In this document: positions 36,735 through 46,253 of the stretch, piece by piece
Position numbering within the stretch: the stretch's first letter is position 1
Layout: every line of letters begins with the position of its first letter
Assembly (NCBI RefSeq): GCF_003666685.1
Contig: NZ_RCIZ01000006.1
Location: forward strand, 1-64,000
Source of the DNA: Mesorhizobium sp. YM1C-6-2
GTDB taxonomy: Bacteria > Pseudomonadota > Alphaproteobacteria > Rhizobiales > Rhizobiaceae
DNA: 64,000 nucleotides
Direction of reading: 5' to 3'
The notes under the pieces: generated by a model
The model's database searches: none
Seen by the model: only the letters and a program-made list of their open reading frames with translations
Told to the model about the DNA's origin: nothing
Made by a program: the position numbers and the translations under genes

Positions 36735-37703
36735 CTAGGCGAGGCCGAGATCCTTGAGGATCGCCTCGATCCGCTGGGTGTCCTCCGCCAGGAATTTGCC
36801 GAAGTCGTCGCCGGTAAGCAGGATCGGCGTCCAGTTTCGGTTCTTCAGCTCGGTCTTCCAGGCTTCGCTTTCCGCCATCTTGCCGACCAGCGCGATCATC
36901 GCGGCCTTGTCCTCGTCGGTGACGCCCGGCGGCGCGAACACGGCGCGCCAGTTGAACAGTTCGACGTCGATGCCGGCTTCCTTCATCGTCGGCGCGTCGA
37001 TGCCTTCCTGGCGCACGTCCGAGGAGATGGCGAGGAGCCGCAGCGCGCCTGCCTTCACCTGCTCGGCGAACTCGCCATAACCCGAGATGCCGGCCGCCAC
37101 CTGGTTGCCGAGCAGCGCGGCAAGGGCCTCGCCGCCACCGGCGAACGGCACGTAGGAGAGGTTTGTCGCCGGCACGCCGACCGTCTTGGCAATCAGGCCG
37201 AACAATATGTGGTCGGAGCCTCCGGCCGAGCCGCCGGCGACCGGAACCTTGGTCGGGTCGGCCTTCAGCGCGGCGACGAAATCCCCGGCGGTCTGGAACG
37301 GCGAGGCGGCGGGCACGACCAGCGCCTCGAACTCGCCGGTCAGCCGTGCGATCGGCGTCACTTCGGAAAGGTTGTTGGCGGCCTTGTTGGCGATGATCGC
37401 GCCGACCATCACCATGCCGCCCACCATCAGCGCGTTCGGCCGGCCCTTCCACTGGTTGATGAATTGCGGCAGGCCGACGGTGCCGCCGGCGCCGGGAACG
37501 TTGGTCACCTGCGCGCCCGAGATCAGCTTCTCCGCGCGCAGCACCTGGTCCATGGTGCGTGCCGTCTGGTCCCAGCCGCCGCCGGGTGCCGCCGGCACGA
37601 AAAGCTGGATCTGCGGAGCGTCCTGCGCCAGCGCGGCAAAGGGGAAGGCCGCCGCGAGCCCGGCTGCCGCCGTCGTCGCCAGGAATTCTCGTCTGTTGAG
37701 CAT
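36735..37703 (-). CDS. tctC: Tripartite tricarboxylate transporter binding protein (TctC/Bug family)
   Basis: The product has 322 residues from the ATG at 37703, which follows GGAGG at good spacing; an in-frame upstream extension is rejected. The N-terminus is a twin-arginine signal (NRREFLAT, then an Ala-rich core and ALAQD), so export in folded form is likely. The mature part has the Bug-family signatures (FVPAAPGGGWDQTAR, NVPGAGGTVG) that bind a carboxylate. It is the first gene of the tctCBA-CoA-transferase operon. Confidence 0.93.
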   Translation of the reverse strand: MLNRREFLATTAAAGLAAAFPFAALAQDAPQIQLFVPAAPGGGWDQTARTMDQVLRAEKLISGAQVTNVPGAGGTVGLPQFINQWKGRPNALMVGGMVMVGAIIANKAANNLSEVTPIARLTGEFEALVVPAASPFQTAGDFVAALKADPTKVPVAGGSAGGSDHILFGLIAKTVGVPATNLSYVPFAGGGEALAALLGNQVAAGISGYGEFAEQVKAGALRLLAISSDVRQEGIDAPTMKEAGIDVELFNWRAVFAPPGVTDEDKAAMIALVGKMAESEAWKTELKNRNWTPILLTGDDFGKFLAEDTQRIEAILKDLGLA

Positions 37704-37803
37704 CAGATTTCCTCCAAATCCGCACCCTTCAGGGTGCCTGCCATCAACGGGGCCGTCTGCGGGCCGTTCCAAACATTGCAGGGATTTTGGAAGGAGTCAC
37801 CTC

Positions 37804-37855
37804 GAAAGGCGCGTTGCTTGCCGCGAGGCTGGGTGCTCCAGCCAAAGCGCCTTTC
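37804..37855 (-). terminator. Structured terminator after the AraC gene
   Basis: GAAAGGCGC (37804) pairs perfectly with GCGCCTTTC (37847), enclosing a second stem GGCTGG/CCAGCC. It lies directly at the stop of the AraC gene and in front of the tct operon. Confidence 0.5.
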
Positions 37856-38882
37856 AGGCGAGCTTTGAGCGAAACTGGCTCGGAGGACTGCCGGTCCAGC
37901 GGCGGAAAGCCCGCGTGAAGGAAGCCTGGTCGGCGTAGCCCAGATCGGCTGCAATCGCGGCGATGCGGCTGCCGCGCTGGCCCAGGCGTCGAAGCGTTTC
38001 GCTGCGACGAACTTCGGCCAGCAGGTCCGAGAAATTGGTTCCCTCGGCATCGAGCTGGCGCTGGAAGGTGCGTGCGCTTGTTCCGGCGGCGGCGACCACC
38101 CGCCTCATGGTCGGCGGCTCATCTGCGTCGAGCATCGTGACGAGGAGCGCCCTCACCGAACCGGCCAGCGTCCCGTCGCCACGCAGCGGCATTGCATTCG
38201 AAAGTCCGTGCGGGCTGAGGCGGTCCCGCGCGACGTTGCCGAAGGGACGGTGCACGATCCGCTCGTCGATCACCGCCGTGAAGCCGCGCGCCTTCGTCTC
38301 GAATACGCAGTCGCCGTACCACTTGCGGAGATGGTCGACACCGAAGACCGGATGGGGCGGAATTTCGAGCCTGAGGAAGCGCGGCGGCGGGTCGCCGGCC
38401 ATGCCGAGGATACGGTCGACCATCGCCGAGGCATATTGAAGGAGGGTGTGCCGGGTCTCGGGATCGAAGCGGTGGGCGAAGAATTCGTTGACGACGTAGG
38501 TTCCTTGTTCCTTTCGCACGGTAACCTGCTCGTGGGAGCAGTAATACGGAAGCGCAGCCACTACCCGCGCCATCAGTTCTCCCGCGTTACGCGCGCCGAG
38601 GCCGACCTTCCCCAGCATCGCCAGCTCCAGATTGCCGGCGCTTGAAACGATGCGGCAGGGGAGATCAGGCCCGAAATCGCGCGCCGCATTCCGCAGAAGG
38701 GCGGCGACATGCACCAGCGGCACGGGCCGGAACGGATCGGCCAGCAGGTCAGCGGGAAGGTTGACCGAGGCAAGCGCCGCATCGGCCGCGACGCCCCGAT
38801 CGGCCAACCAACGCAGCGTTGGCAGGAGCGCGAATCCTCGGATCATGGGGATAACGATCGTCATTGCCCTGAACTCGGACAC
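37854..38882 (-). CDS. AraC-family transcriptional regulator
   Basis: The product has 342 residues if started at the GTG at 38882; an ATG at 38864 is an alternative. It has the arabinose-binding-like N-terminal domain and a C-terminal double helix-turn-helix (TSARTFQRQL; IAAIAADLGYADQASFTRAFRRW). It is of the same subgroup as the regulator at 2910. It is divergent from the arylsulfatase gene with about 110 bases between starts, so it probably controls that gene. Confidence 0.9.
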   Translation of the reverse strand: MSEFRAMTIVIPMIRGFALLPTLRWLADRGVAADAALASVNLPADLLADPFRPVPLVHVAALLRNAARDFGPDLPCRIVSSAGNLELAMLGKVGLGARNAGELMARVVAALPYYCSHEQVTVRKEQGTYVVNEFFAHRFDPETRHTLLQYASAMVDRILGMAGDPPPRFLRLEIPPHPVFGVDHLRKWYGDCVFETKARGFTAVIDERIVHRPFGNVARDRLSPHGLSNAMPLRGDGTLAGSVRALLVTMLDADEPPTMRRVVAAAGTSARTFQRQLDAEGTNFSDLLAEVRRSETLRRLGQRGSRIAAIAADLGYADQASFTRAFRRWTGSPPSQFRSKLA

Positions 38883-38992
38883 TCCCCAGACCCTATCAAT
38901 GCCGCCAGTTCATTTTGGCGTCAAATGCAAAGCCGGGAGGCAGGTCGGCCGCTAAGCTGCACACTATCGGCGTTCTTTGAGGGAGCTTCGCC

Positions 38993-41422
38993 ATGCACAA
39001 CTCCGTCCGTGCCACGCTGCTCAGCGGCGCAGTCATACTCGGCGCCTCCGCCGGTCCTGCCATCTCGCAGCAGGTCACCGGCACTCTCGGTTCCCCCGAG
39101 GCGACCACGACCATTCCCGGCGATCAGCTTCCCGCGCCAGATCCGGCCTTCGGCGGCGCGATCAAGCAGAAGGCGTCCGAATCGACGCCTTGGTGGCCGC
39201 CCCGCGTCGTCCCGCCCGAACAGGCGCCGAATGTTCTCCTCATCATGGCCGACGATCAGGGCTTTGGCGCGCCCAGCACTTTTGGCGGCGTCGTCCCCAC
39301 GCCGAACATGGACCGGATCGCCAATGCCGGCCTGCGCTACACAAACTTCCACTCGACATCGCTTTGCTCGCCGACGCGGGCCGCGCTGATCACGGGACGC
39401 AATCACCATTCGGTCGGCTTCGGCGTCGTCGGCGAAACCTCGACCGGATATCCCGGCTACGATTCGATCATCCCGCTCGACAAGGGTACCATCGGCACGA
39501 TCCTCAGGGACAACGGCTACGCCACCGCGTGGTTCGGCAAGGACCACAACACGCCGTCCTTCCAGTCGAGCCAGGCCGGGCCGTTCCATCAGTGGCCGAA
39601 CGGCATGGGCTTCGAATACTTCTACGGCTTCGTCGGCGGCGACGCGAGCCAGTGGCAGCCGAACCTGTTCCGCAACACGACCGCCATCTATCCCTTCCAG
39701 GGCAATCCCGGCTGGAACATGGAAACGGCGATGGCGGACGACGCCATCCAGTACATGAAGCAGTTGAAGGAACTCGCGCCCGACAAGCCTTTCTTCGTCT
39801 ACTACGTTCCCGGCGCGACGCATGCGCCGCACCACCCCACCAAGGAGTGGGTCGACAAGATCAGCGACATGCACCTCTTCGACGAGGGCTGGAACAAGGT
39901 TCGCGAGACGATATTCGCCAACCAGAAGCGGCTCGGCATCATGCCCGACGACGCCGTGCTCACCGACTGGCCGAAGGAGCTCCCCGAATGGGATTCGCTC
40001 AGCCTCGAGGAGAAAAAGCTGTTTGTCAGGCAGGCGGACGTCTACGGCGCCTATCTTGCCTATGCCGACCACGAGATCGGCCGCGTCATCCAGGCGGTCG
40101 AGGATCTCGGCGAGCTCGACAACACGCTGATCATCTATATCGGCGGCGACAACGGTGCCAGCGCCGAGGGCATGCTCAACGGCACGCCGAACGAATTCAC
40201 CACCTTCAACGGCGTATCGGTTCCGGTGAAGGACCAGTTCCTCTGGTATCCGTTCTGGGATTCCGAGCGGACCTTTCCGCATTTCGCCGCCGGTTGGGCG
40301 TGGGCGATGGACACGCCGTTCAAATGGGTGAAGCAGGTGCCGTCGCACTTTGGCGGAACCGCGCAAGGCGTGGCGATGTCGTGGCCGGGCCATATCACCG
40401 ACGTCGGCGGCATCCGGCATCAGTTCCACCACGTCATCGACATCGCGCCCACCATTCTGGAGGCAACCGGCATCCCGGCGCCCGAAATCGTCAACGGCAT
40501 AAAGCAGGAGCCGATCGAAGGCGTGAGCATGGCCTACACCTGGGGCAAGGCCAACGCGAACGCTCCCTCGACGCACAAGACCCAGTATTTCGAGATGCTC
40601 GGCAACCGTGCGCTCTATCATGATGGCTGGGTGGCCGCGACCACGCCGGTGACGCTGCCGTGGAAGCTGAGCACCGACACGCCGCCCGACGTGATCACCG
40701 GCTACAACTGGGAGCTCTACAACGTCGCCGAGGACCCGACCCAGTCGAAAGACCTCGCCGCGAAGATGCCCGACAAGCTCAAGGAGCTGCAGGACATGTT
40801 CTATGCGGAGGCGGCGAAGTACAACGTGCTTCCGCTCGACAATTCGACTCTCGCCCGCTGGAACACGCAGCGTCCGAGCCTGACAGCAGGGCGGACCGAG
40901 TTCACCTATTCAGGCGAATTGAGCGGCGTGCCTGCGAGCGCCGGACCGAGCATCCTCAACAAGGCCTACACGATCACCGCGGAGGTCGAGATTCCCCAGG
41001 ATGGCGCGGAGGGCGTGATCGTCACGGAGGGCGGACGCTTCGGCGGCTACGCGCTCTTCCTGAGCAAGGGCGAGTTCGGCGTCGGCCGTGGCAAGGTCGT
41101 CTTCGCCTACAATTTGCTCGATCTCAAGCGGACGCTCTGGGAAGGTCCCGAGCTCGAGCCCGGAAAGCACACCGTGATGTTCGACTTCAAGCCGTCCGGA
41201 CCCGGTCTCGGCAAAGGCGGCACCGGGGAGCTGTCGGTCGACGGAAAGCTGGTTGCCACCAATACCCTGGATCACACGACGCCTATCACCTTCCCGGAGG
41301 ACGAGTCCTTCGATGTCGGCCTCGATACCCGCACCGGCGTGACTTTGGTCGAACAGAGATACGACACGCCGTTCAGGTTCACCGGCAAGATCGACAGACT
41401 GACATTCAAGCTGCGGCCCTAG
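38993..41422 (+). CDS. Arylsulfatase (formylglycine-dependent sulfatase)
   Basis: An 809-residue protein with a signal peptide (cleavage near AISQQ), so it acts in the periplasm. The sulfatase core starts at about residue 79 with metal ligands in IMADDQG (Asp87/88) and the modification motif CSPTR, Cys125 becoming formylglycine. FVYYVPGATHAPHH and GGDNGAS supply further ligands. The last 170 residues form a beta-sandwich-like domain seen in long arylsulfatases. An anaerobic or FGE-type maturase must be encoded elsewhere. The divergent AraC gene is the probable regulator. Confidence 0.92.
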   Translation: MHNSVRATLLSGAVILGASAGPAISQQVTGTLGSPEATTTIPGDQLPAPDPAFGGAIKQKASESTPWWPPRVVPPEQAPNVLLIMADDQGFGAPSTFGGVVPTPNMDRIANAGLRYTNFHSTSLCSPTRAALITGRNHHSVGFGVVGETSTGYPGYDSIIPLDKGTIGTILRDNGYATAWFGKDHNTPSFQSSQAGPFHQWPNGMGFEYFYGFVGGDASQWQPNLFRNTTAIYPFQGNPGWNMETAMADDAIQYMKQLKELAPDKPFFVYYVPGATHAPHHPTKEWVDKISDMHLFDEGWNKVRETIFANQKRLGIMPDDAVLTDWPKELPEWDSLSLEEKKLFVRQADVYGAYLAYADHEIGRVIQAVEDLGELDNTLIIYIGGDNGASAEGMLNGTPNEFTTFNGVSVPVKDQFLWYPFWDSERTFPHFAAGWAWAMDTPFKWVKQVPSHFGGTAQGVAMSWPGHITDVGGIRHQFHHVIDIAPTILEATGIPAPEIVNGIKQEPIEGVSMAYTWGKANANAPSTHKTQYFEMLGNRALYHDGWVAATTPVTLPWKLSTDTPPDVITGYNWELYNVAEDPTQSKDLAAKMPDKLKELQDMFYAEAAKYNVLPLDNSTLARWNTQRPSLTAGRTEFTYSGELSGVPASAGPSILNKAYTITAEVEIPQDGAEGVIVTEGGRFGGYALFLSKGEFGVGRGKVVFAYNLLDLKRTLWEGPELEPGKHTVMFDFKPSGPGLGKGGTGELSVDGKLVATNTLDHTTPITFPEDESFDVGLDTRTGVTLVEQRYDTPFRFTGKIDRLTFKLRP

Positions 41423-41446
41423 GCCGGCAGCATTCCTGGCAGGGAC

Positions 41447-41479
41447 GGGAGAAGCCGGGGCGTTTTTCCGGCTTCTCCC
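41447..41479. terminator. Bidirectional terminator between arylsulfatase and permease
   Basis: A perfect 12-base stem (GGGAGAAGCCGG and its complement) with a nine-base loop containing TTTTT lies between two convergent genes, 24 bases after the sulfatase stop and 15 bases from the permease stop. It probably serves both. Confidence 0.7.
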
Positions 41480-41494
41480 ATGGCGTTTGCTGCC

Positions 41495-42847
41495 TCAGGC
41501 CTTCTTCTCGGTCTCGGTCTTGTCCTCGGGGAGAACGAGGTTCAGCACGATCGCCCAGACCGCTCCGAAGGCAATGGAGGAGCCGAGCAAATAGCGCGCG
41601 AGATCGGGCAGGGTGTCGACGAATTCCTTCGGCACCAGCGTGGCGAAGAGCGCCATGAGGATCGGCAGGCCGACCACGAACATGTTGCGCTCGGTGAGCG
41701 CCGCCATGCGCACGACGCGGAAGCCGTTGATCGCGATGACCGCGCAAAGCACGCCGAACACGCCGCCGATGACCGGAGCCGGGATGACGGCTATCGCCGC
41801 CGCAAGCTTGCCGATCAATCCGAAGAGGACGAGGAACACGCCTGCCGCGGCGAAGGCGAGGCGGCTGGCGACGCCGGTCACCGCGATGACGCCCGCGTTG
41901 GACGAGTAGCCGGTGACCGGCGTGCTGCATAGGACCGCGCTGGCCAGGCAGCCCAGGCCTTCGCCGGTCGCGCCGCGGTCGAGCTGTTCGTTGGACAGCG
42001 GCTTGTCGATGACGGCGCCGACCGCGAACCAGGTGCCCGTGGTTTCCGCCAGCACGACGAGATAGACGACGATCATCGTCAGTATGGCCGGCAGCGAGAA
42101 GCTGACGTCGAAATTGACGAAGGCGATGCGCGGCATGGTGAACCAGCCCGCATCGACCACCGGCTGGAAGCTGAACCGGCCCATGAACGAAGCGGCGATG
42201 CAGCCGCCGGCCAGCGCGATGATGACGGAGGAGAGGCGCAGCCAGTTGCCCTTCGCGCCCATGCTGATGCCGATGACGATGGCGCCGACCAGCAGCAGCG
42301 CGGAGATCGCCGCAAGCGCGATGTTCTGGTGTATCGTGCCGGTGCCATGCACGGCGAATACGCTTTCACGCAGCGCGACCGGCATCAGCGCGATGCCCAC
42401 CACGACGATGATCGTTCCGCCCACGAGCGGCGGCACCAGGCGCGCGACGATCTTGTGGAACACGCCCGTCACGCCGAGCAGCGCGACGATGATCGCGCCG
42501 GGGATCAGCGCGCCGATGACCGTCGAGAGGCCGGCTAAGCCGCCGTCGGCGCCGAATGCGATGGCCAGCACCGCCCCGATCGGGACATATGACGGTCCCT
42601 GGACGACGGGCAGGCGCATGATCCACTGCGACTGGATGAGCGTGGCGATGCCCGCCGCAAGGAAGCCGGACTGGATGAAGGCCGCCGAATCGGGAACGCT
42701 GAAGGCGAGCACCGACGCGATGATGAACGGCACGATGTAGACGTCCATCGCCAGCACGTGCTGAAGGCCCAGGAACGCCGCGCGCCCGATCGGGATGTCG
42801 TCGTCCGGCCCGGCGACGAGCCTGCCCTCATACGGTCTTGAGTCCAT
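41495..42847 (-). CDS. NCS2-family xanthine/uracil permease
   Basis: A 450-residue integral membrane protein with about fourteen membrane segments. NCS2 family marks include SQWIMRLPVVQGPSYVP in the first half and VVLAETTGTWFAVG and TPVTGYSSNAG in the second. It imports a nucleobase, most likely xanthine, uric acid or a related purine. It is divergent from guanine deaminase, which fits a purine-salvage or degradation pair. Confidence 0.9.
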   Translation of the reverse strand: MDSRPYEGRLVAGPDDDIPIGRAAFLGLQHVLAMDVYIVPFIIASVLAFSVPDSAAFIQSGFLAAGIATLIQSQWIMRLPVVQGPSYVPIGAVLAIAFGADGGLAGLSTVIGALIPGAIIVALLGVTGVFHKIVARLVPPLVGGTIIVVVGIALMPVALRESVFAVHGTGTIHQNIALAAISALLLVGAIVIGISMGAKGNWLRLSSVIIALAGGCIAASFMGRFSFQPVVDAGWFTMPRIAFVNFDVSFSLPAILTMIVVYLVVLAETTGTWFAVGAVIDKPLSNEQLDRGATGEGLGCLASAVLCSTPVTGYSSNAGVIAVTGVASRLAFAAAGVFLVLFGLIGKLAAAIAVIPAPVIGGVFGVLCAVIAINGFRVVRMAALTERNMFVVGLPILMALFATLVPKEFVDTLPDLARYLLGSSIAFGAVWAIVLNLVLPEDKTETEKKA

Positions 42848-43032
42848 TTATAGGTTCCCCCTTGAGAATGGCCGTGGTCGCGGCTTATGAGCGCGAGCCC
42901 GATGCGCGACGGGTGATAGACTAAAGTCGAAATGGCCGATTCTCTCGGAAAATCTGAAACAGTTCCGTTTTGCCCCCTGTTTTGTTGCGAGCCTCCGCGC
43001 GGCCTGCTGCAGCCAGGAAACTGGAGGACCCC

Positions 43033-44397
43033 ATGCAGGACAAGGTGATCTCGGGAGCGCTGTTCCACGCGCCGGAGAGCGGCCGCATCGAGGCGATGGC
43101 CAGGGCCGCGGTCGCCGTCGATGCAGACGGCGTCATCGCCGCCGTCGAGTGCGCCGGCACGCCCGAATTCGATGCGCTGGTGGCCGGGGCGCGGGCGGAC
43201 GGCCGGCTGGTCGAGCTCGCCGAGGGCAGCGTCCTGATGCCGGGGCTGGTCGACCTCCACATCCACGCCCCGCAATGGCCGCAGATCGGCAAGGCGCTCG
43301 ACGAGCCTCTGGAGGTCTGGCTGCAGAAATACACATTCCCGTTGGAGGCCCGCTACGCCGACGTCGACTTCGCCCGCCGTGTCTATCGCGACCTCGTCGG
43401 CAGCCTTCTTGCGCACGGCACCACGACTGCCGTCTACTTCGCCACCACCCATGTGGAAGCGTCCCTGGCGCTCGCCGAAATATGCCTCGATGAGGGACAG
43501 CGCGCCTTCGTCGGCAAGGTCGCGATGGACGATCCCGATCAGTGCCCCGGCTATTACCGCGACGCCGACGCTGCCGTCGCGCTTGCCGACACGCGCGCGT
43601 TCATCGACCGGGTCCGCGGGCTGGCCGGCGATGGTGATGCGCTGGTCAGGCCCATCATCACGCCCCGCTTCATTCCGAGTTGCACCGACGAGCTTCTCGC
43701 CGGGCTCGGCAAGCTCGCGGCCGAGACCGGCTGCCTGGTGCAGACGCATTGTTCGGAAAGCGATTGGGAGCGCGATTTCGTCATGGCCCGCCACGGCCGG
43801 ACCGACAGCGAGGTGCTGCGCGACTTCGGCCTGCTGCGCGAGCACACGGTTCTGGCACATTCCAATTTCGTGACGGACGGCGACCTTTCCCTGATCCGGG
43901 AGAAGGGCGCCGCGGTCGCGCATTGCCCGCTCTCCAACTTCTATTTCGCCAACGCTGTGTTCCCGCTGCGGCGGGCTCTCGACATGGGCGTGCGGACCGG
44001 CCTCGGCACCGACATATCGGGCGGCCACAGCCCTTCGGTCCTCGACGGCTGCCGTCACGCCCTTTCGGCCGCCCGCGCCCGCGCGAGCGGCGTCGAGGCG
44101 GATCTGCCCGCCGGCGAGCGCGGGGCGGGCGGTCCTGCGGTGACGGTGGCCGAAGCGCTGTGGCTTGCGACTGCCGGCGGTGGCGAGGCGCTCGGCCTGC
44201 CGGTCGGCAAGTTCGCGCCGGGCTTCCATTTCGACGCGGTGCTGGTCGACACCTGCCGTCCGGCCAGCCCCCTCAAGGTCTGGGAAGGGCTCGACACGAT
44301 CGAGGAAACCGCCGCGAAGATCGTCCTCAACGCCACCAGGGACGACATCGCGAAAGTCTGGGTTCGGGGCAGGGCCGTCGGCCCGAACGCCGGATAG
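43033..44397 (+). CDS. guaD: Guanine deaminase
   Basis: A 454-residue enzyme from the ATG at 43033, chosen for GGAGG just upstream. An amidohydrolase fold is visible with zinc ligands in LHIHAPQ (His76, His78), a third His in TTHVE or QTHCSESDWE, and the catalytic Asp in GLGTDISGG. The Cys-Ser-Glu triplet after QTH is typical of guanine deaminase, which converts guanine to xanthine. The divergent purine permease supports this. Confidence 0.93.
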   Translation: MQDKVISGALFHAPESGRIEAMARAAVAVDADGVIAAVECAGTPEFDALVAGARADGRLVELAEGSVLMPGLVDLHIHAPQWPQIGKALDEPLEVWLQKYTFPLEARYADVDFARRVYRDLVGSLLAHGTTTAVYFATTHVEASLALAEICLDEGQRAFVGKVAMDDPDQCPGYYRDADAAVALADTRAFIDRVRGLAGDGDALVRPIITPRFIPSCTDELLAGLGKLAAETGCLVQTHCSESDWERDFVMARHGRTDSEVLRDFGLLREHTVLAHSNFVTDGDLSLIREKGAAVAHCPLSNFYFANAVFPLRRALDMGVRTGLGTDISGGHSPSVLDGCRHALSAARARASGVEADLPAGERGAGGPAVTVAEALWLATAGGGEALGLPVGKFAPGFHFDAVLVDTCRPASPLKVWEGLDTIEETAAKIVLNATRDDIAKVWVRGRAVGPNAG

Positions 44398-44422
44398 GCT
44401 CTGCTCGCGGCGGAACGGAAGG

Positions 44423-44459
44423 GGCGTTTCTCAGGCGCTGCCTATTTCTCCGAAACGCC
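44423..44459 (-). terminator. Possible hairpin at the cobT 3' end
   Basis: GGCGTTTC and GAAACGCC are complementary with a 21-base loop that includes the cobT stop. It lies between the convergent guaD and cobT genes. The long loop makes it a weak call. Confidence 0.25.
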
Positions 44460-45452
44460 TGCCTCGGCAAAGCTTGCCATGCCGGCGTGGCAGGCGAGCG
44501 CAGAGCGCACGACGTTGACCGCCAGGCATGCGCCGGAGCCTTCGCCGAGCCGCATGCCGAGGTCGAGGAGAGGGGAAAGCCCCATCGCCTCCAGCAGCCC
44601 GCGATGGCCTGCTTCCGCCGAGACATGCCCGGCCAACGCGTGCGCGAGCCCCGTCGGTTCGAGCTTCTGCAAGGGAGCTGCCGCCGCCGTGCAGACGAAG
44701 CCGTCGAGCAGCACCGGCACGCGTTTGTGCCGCGCGGCCAGCGTCGCGCCCATGATCGCGGCAAGCTCGCGCCCGCCGAGCGCCGCGGCAATCCTGAGCG
44801 GGTCGCCGAGGACACCCTTGTGCAGCGCCAGACCCTTATCGATCGCCGCCGCCTTGCGCTTCAGCCCGGCGTCATCGACACCGGTGCCGCGCCCGACCCA
44901 TCGTGACGGCTCGCCGCCGAACAGCGCTGCGGCGATCGCCGCCGCCGTTGTCGTGTTGCCGATGCCCATCTCGCCGAAGCAGGCGAGGTCGGCGTCGTCG
45001 GCGACCGCTTTGTAGCCCGCCGTCACGGCTGCCAAAAAGTCCGCCTCGTCCATCGCGGCTTCTTGCGTGAAGTCGCCGGTCGGACGCTCGACCTCCAGCG
45101 GCACCACCGAGAGTTCGGCGCCGGCCGCGCGCGCGAGCTGGTTGATGGCTGCCCCGCCGGCGGAGAAATTCGCCACCATCTGGTGCGTCACCTCGGCCGG
45201 GAAGGCCGACACGCCCTGCGCGGTCACGCCGTGCGAACCGGCGAACACCACGGCCTGCACCTTGTCCAGCTTTGGCATGGCGCGGCCCTGCCAGCGCGCC
45301 AGCCATGCCGCAATTTCTTCGAGCCGGCCGAGGCTTCCCTGCGGCTTGGTCAGCGTGTCCTGGCGGGCGAGGGCGGCGTGGGCGGCCGTCTCATCACCGG
45401 GCCAGAGGGCGGTGCAGGCCTCGCGCAATTCATCTAGGGATTTGAAGGGCAT
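44442..45452 (-). CDS. cobT: Nicotinate-nucleotide--dimethylbenzimidazole phosphoribosyltransferase
   Basis: A 336-residue enzyme (called CobU in the Pseudomonas denitrificans scheme) that makes alpha-ribazole phosphate for the lower ligand of cobalamin. Signatures are KPQGSLGRLE near residue 36, FAGSHGV, GEMGIGNTTTA (160-169) and the catalytic Glu in LGEGSGA. It lies 45 bases after cobS in the same direction and ends the cobalamin locus on the left. Confidence 0.95.
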   Translation of the reverse strand: MPFKSLDELREACTALWPGDETAAHAALARQDTLTKPQGSLGRLEEIAAWLARWQGRAMPKLDKVQAVVFAGSHGVTAQGVSAFPAEVTHQMVANFSAGGAAINQLARAAGAELSVVPLEVERPTGDFTQEAAMDEADFLAAVTAGYKAVADDADLACFGEMGIGNTTTAAAIAAALFGGEPSRWVGRGTGVDDAGLKRKAAAIDKGLALHKGVLGDPLRIAAALGGRELAAIMGATLAARHKRVPVLLDGFVCTAAAAPLQKLEPTGLAHALAGHVSAEAGHRGLLEAMGLSPLLDLGMRLGEGSGACLAVNVVRSALACHAGMASFAEAGVSEK

Positions 45453-45497
45453 GGGAGAGATGGTTCCGTGAGAGAGTCAAAAGGTTCAGAATCTGAT

Positions 45498-46253
45498 TCA
45501 GGTGAGGATGGCCGCTGCGACAACGAGCACCGCGATCTCGCCGGCCTGCTGCAATGCGCCGAGCGTATCGCCCGTCTGCCCGCCGATCTGCCTGAGGCAG
45601 AGCGCGCGAAAACCGTAGAAGACCAGCGCCAGCACGATCGCCGCCGCGACCAGCCCGGAGACGCCGAGCGCCAGCAGCGCCACCGCGCCGATCGCCAGAG
45701 CGACATAGGCGGTGTCGGCCTGGACCGTGCCCGCGCCTGCGCCTAGCCCGTCTTGGCGCGCCGGCGGGGCGAGATGCATGAAGGCTGGCAGCAGCGCCCG
45801 CGAGGCCGCGTGCGCGGCGATCAGCGCCGAGCAAGCATAGAGCGGGTTGGCGAGCGCCGCGATCGCGCTCCAGCGGATCAGCGCCGACGTCAGGAGCGCC
45901 GACGCGCCGTAGGCACCGATGCGGCTATCGCGCATGATCTCCAGCTTCCGCTCGCGCGTCTTGCCGCCGCCGAACCCGTCCGCCACGTCGGACAGCCCGT
46001 CCTCGTGCAGGCAGCCGGTCGTCAGCATGGTTGCCGCCAGCGCCAGCGCCGCCGCCACCTGGACCGGTACGCCGAGCGACAAGGCGAGGACGTAGGCCAG
46101 GGCCGCGATCACCCCCACCGCCACCCCGACCAGGGGAGCTGCCCACATCGCCTGCGCCAGCGTCCGGCCGCCGAAGTCGAAAGCCGGCAGCGGCAGCCGC
46201 GTGAAGAAGACGAGGCAGAACGCGATGTCCTCGGCAATGCGGCGCGGGGTCAT
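45498..46253 (-). CDS. cobS: Adenosylcobinamide-GDP ribazoletransferase
   Basis: A 251-residue membrane protein (CobV in the P. denitrificans scheme) that joins adenosylcobinamide-GDP to alpha-ribazole. The family motif CLHEDGLSDVADGFGGG lies near residue 80, followed by MRDSRIGAYG, with about six membrane segments. The ATG at 46253 overlaps the cobB stop as ATGA, which fixes the start. Confidence 0.94.
   Translation of the reverse strand: MTPRRIAEDIAFCLVFFTRLPLPAFDFGGRTLAQAMWAAPLVGVAVGVIAALAYVLALSLGVPVQVAAALALAATMLTTGCLHEDGLSDVADGFGGGKTRERKLEIMRDSRIGAYGASALLTSALIRWSAIAALANPLYACSALIAAHAASRALLPAFMHLAPPARQDGLGAGAGTVQADTAYVALAIGAVALLALGVSGLVAAAIVLALVFYGFRALCLRQIGGQTGDTLGALQQAGEIAVLVVAAAILT

Noticed and set aside
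34509-37868. Open frame of 1119 codons on the plus strand
   Set aside because: It is antisense to the tct operon and CoA-transferase gene and consists of Arg/Glu/Gln/His-rich non-protein-like sequence.
38921-40621. Open frame of 566 codons on the minus strand
   Set aside because: It lies opposite the arylsulfatase gene, whose frame carries the CSPTR motif and a signal peptide.
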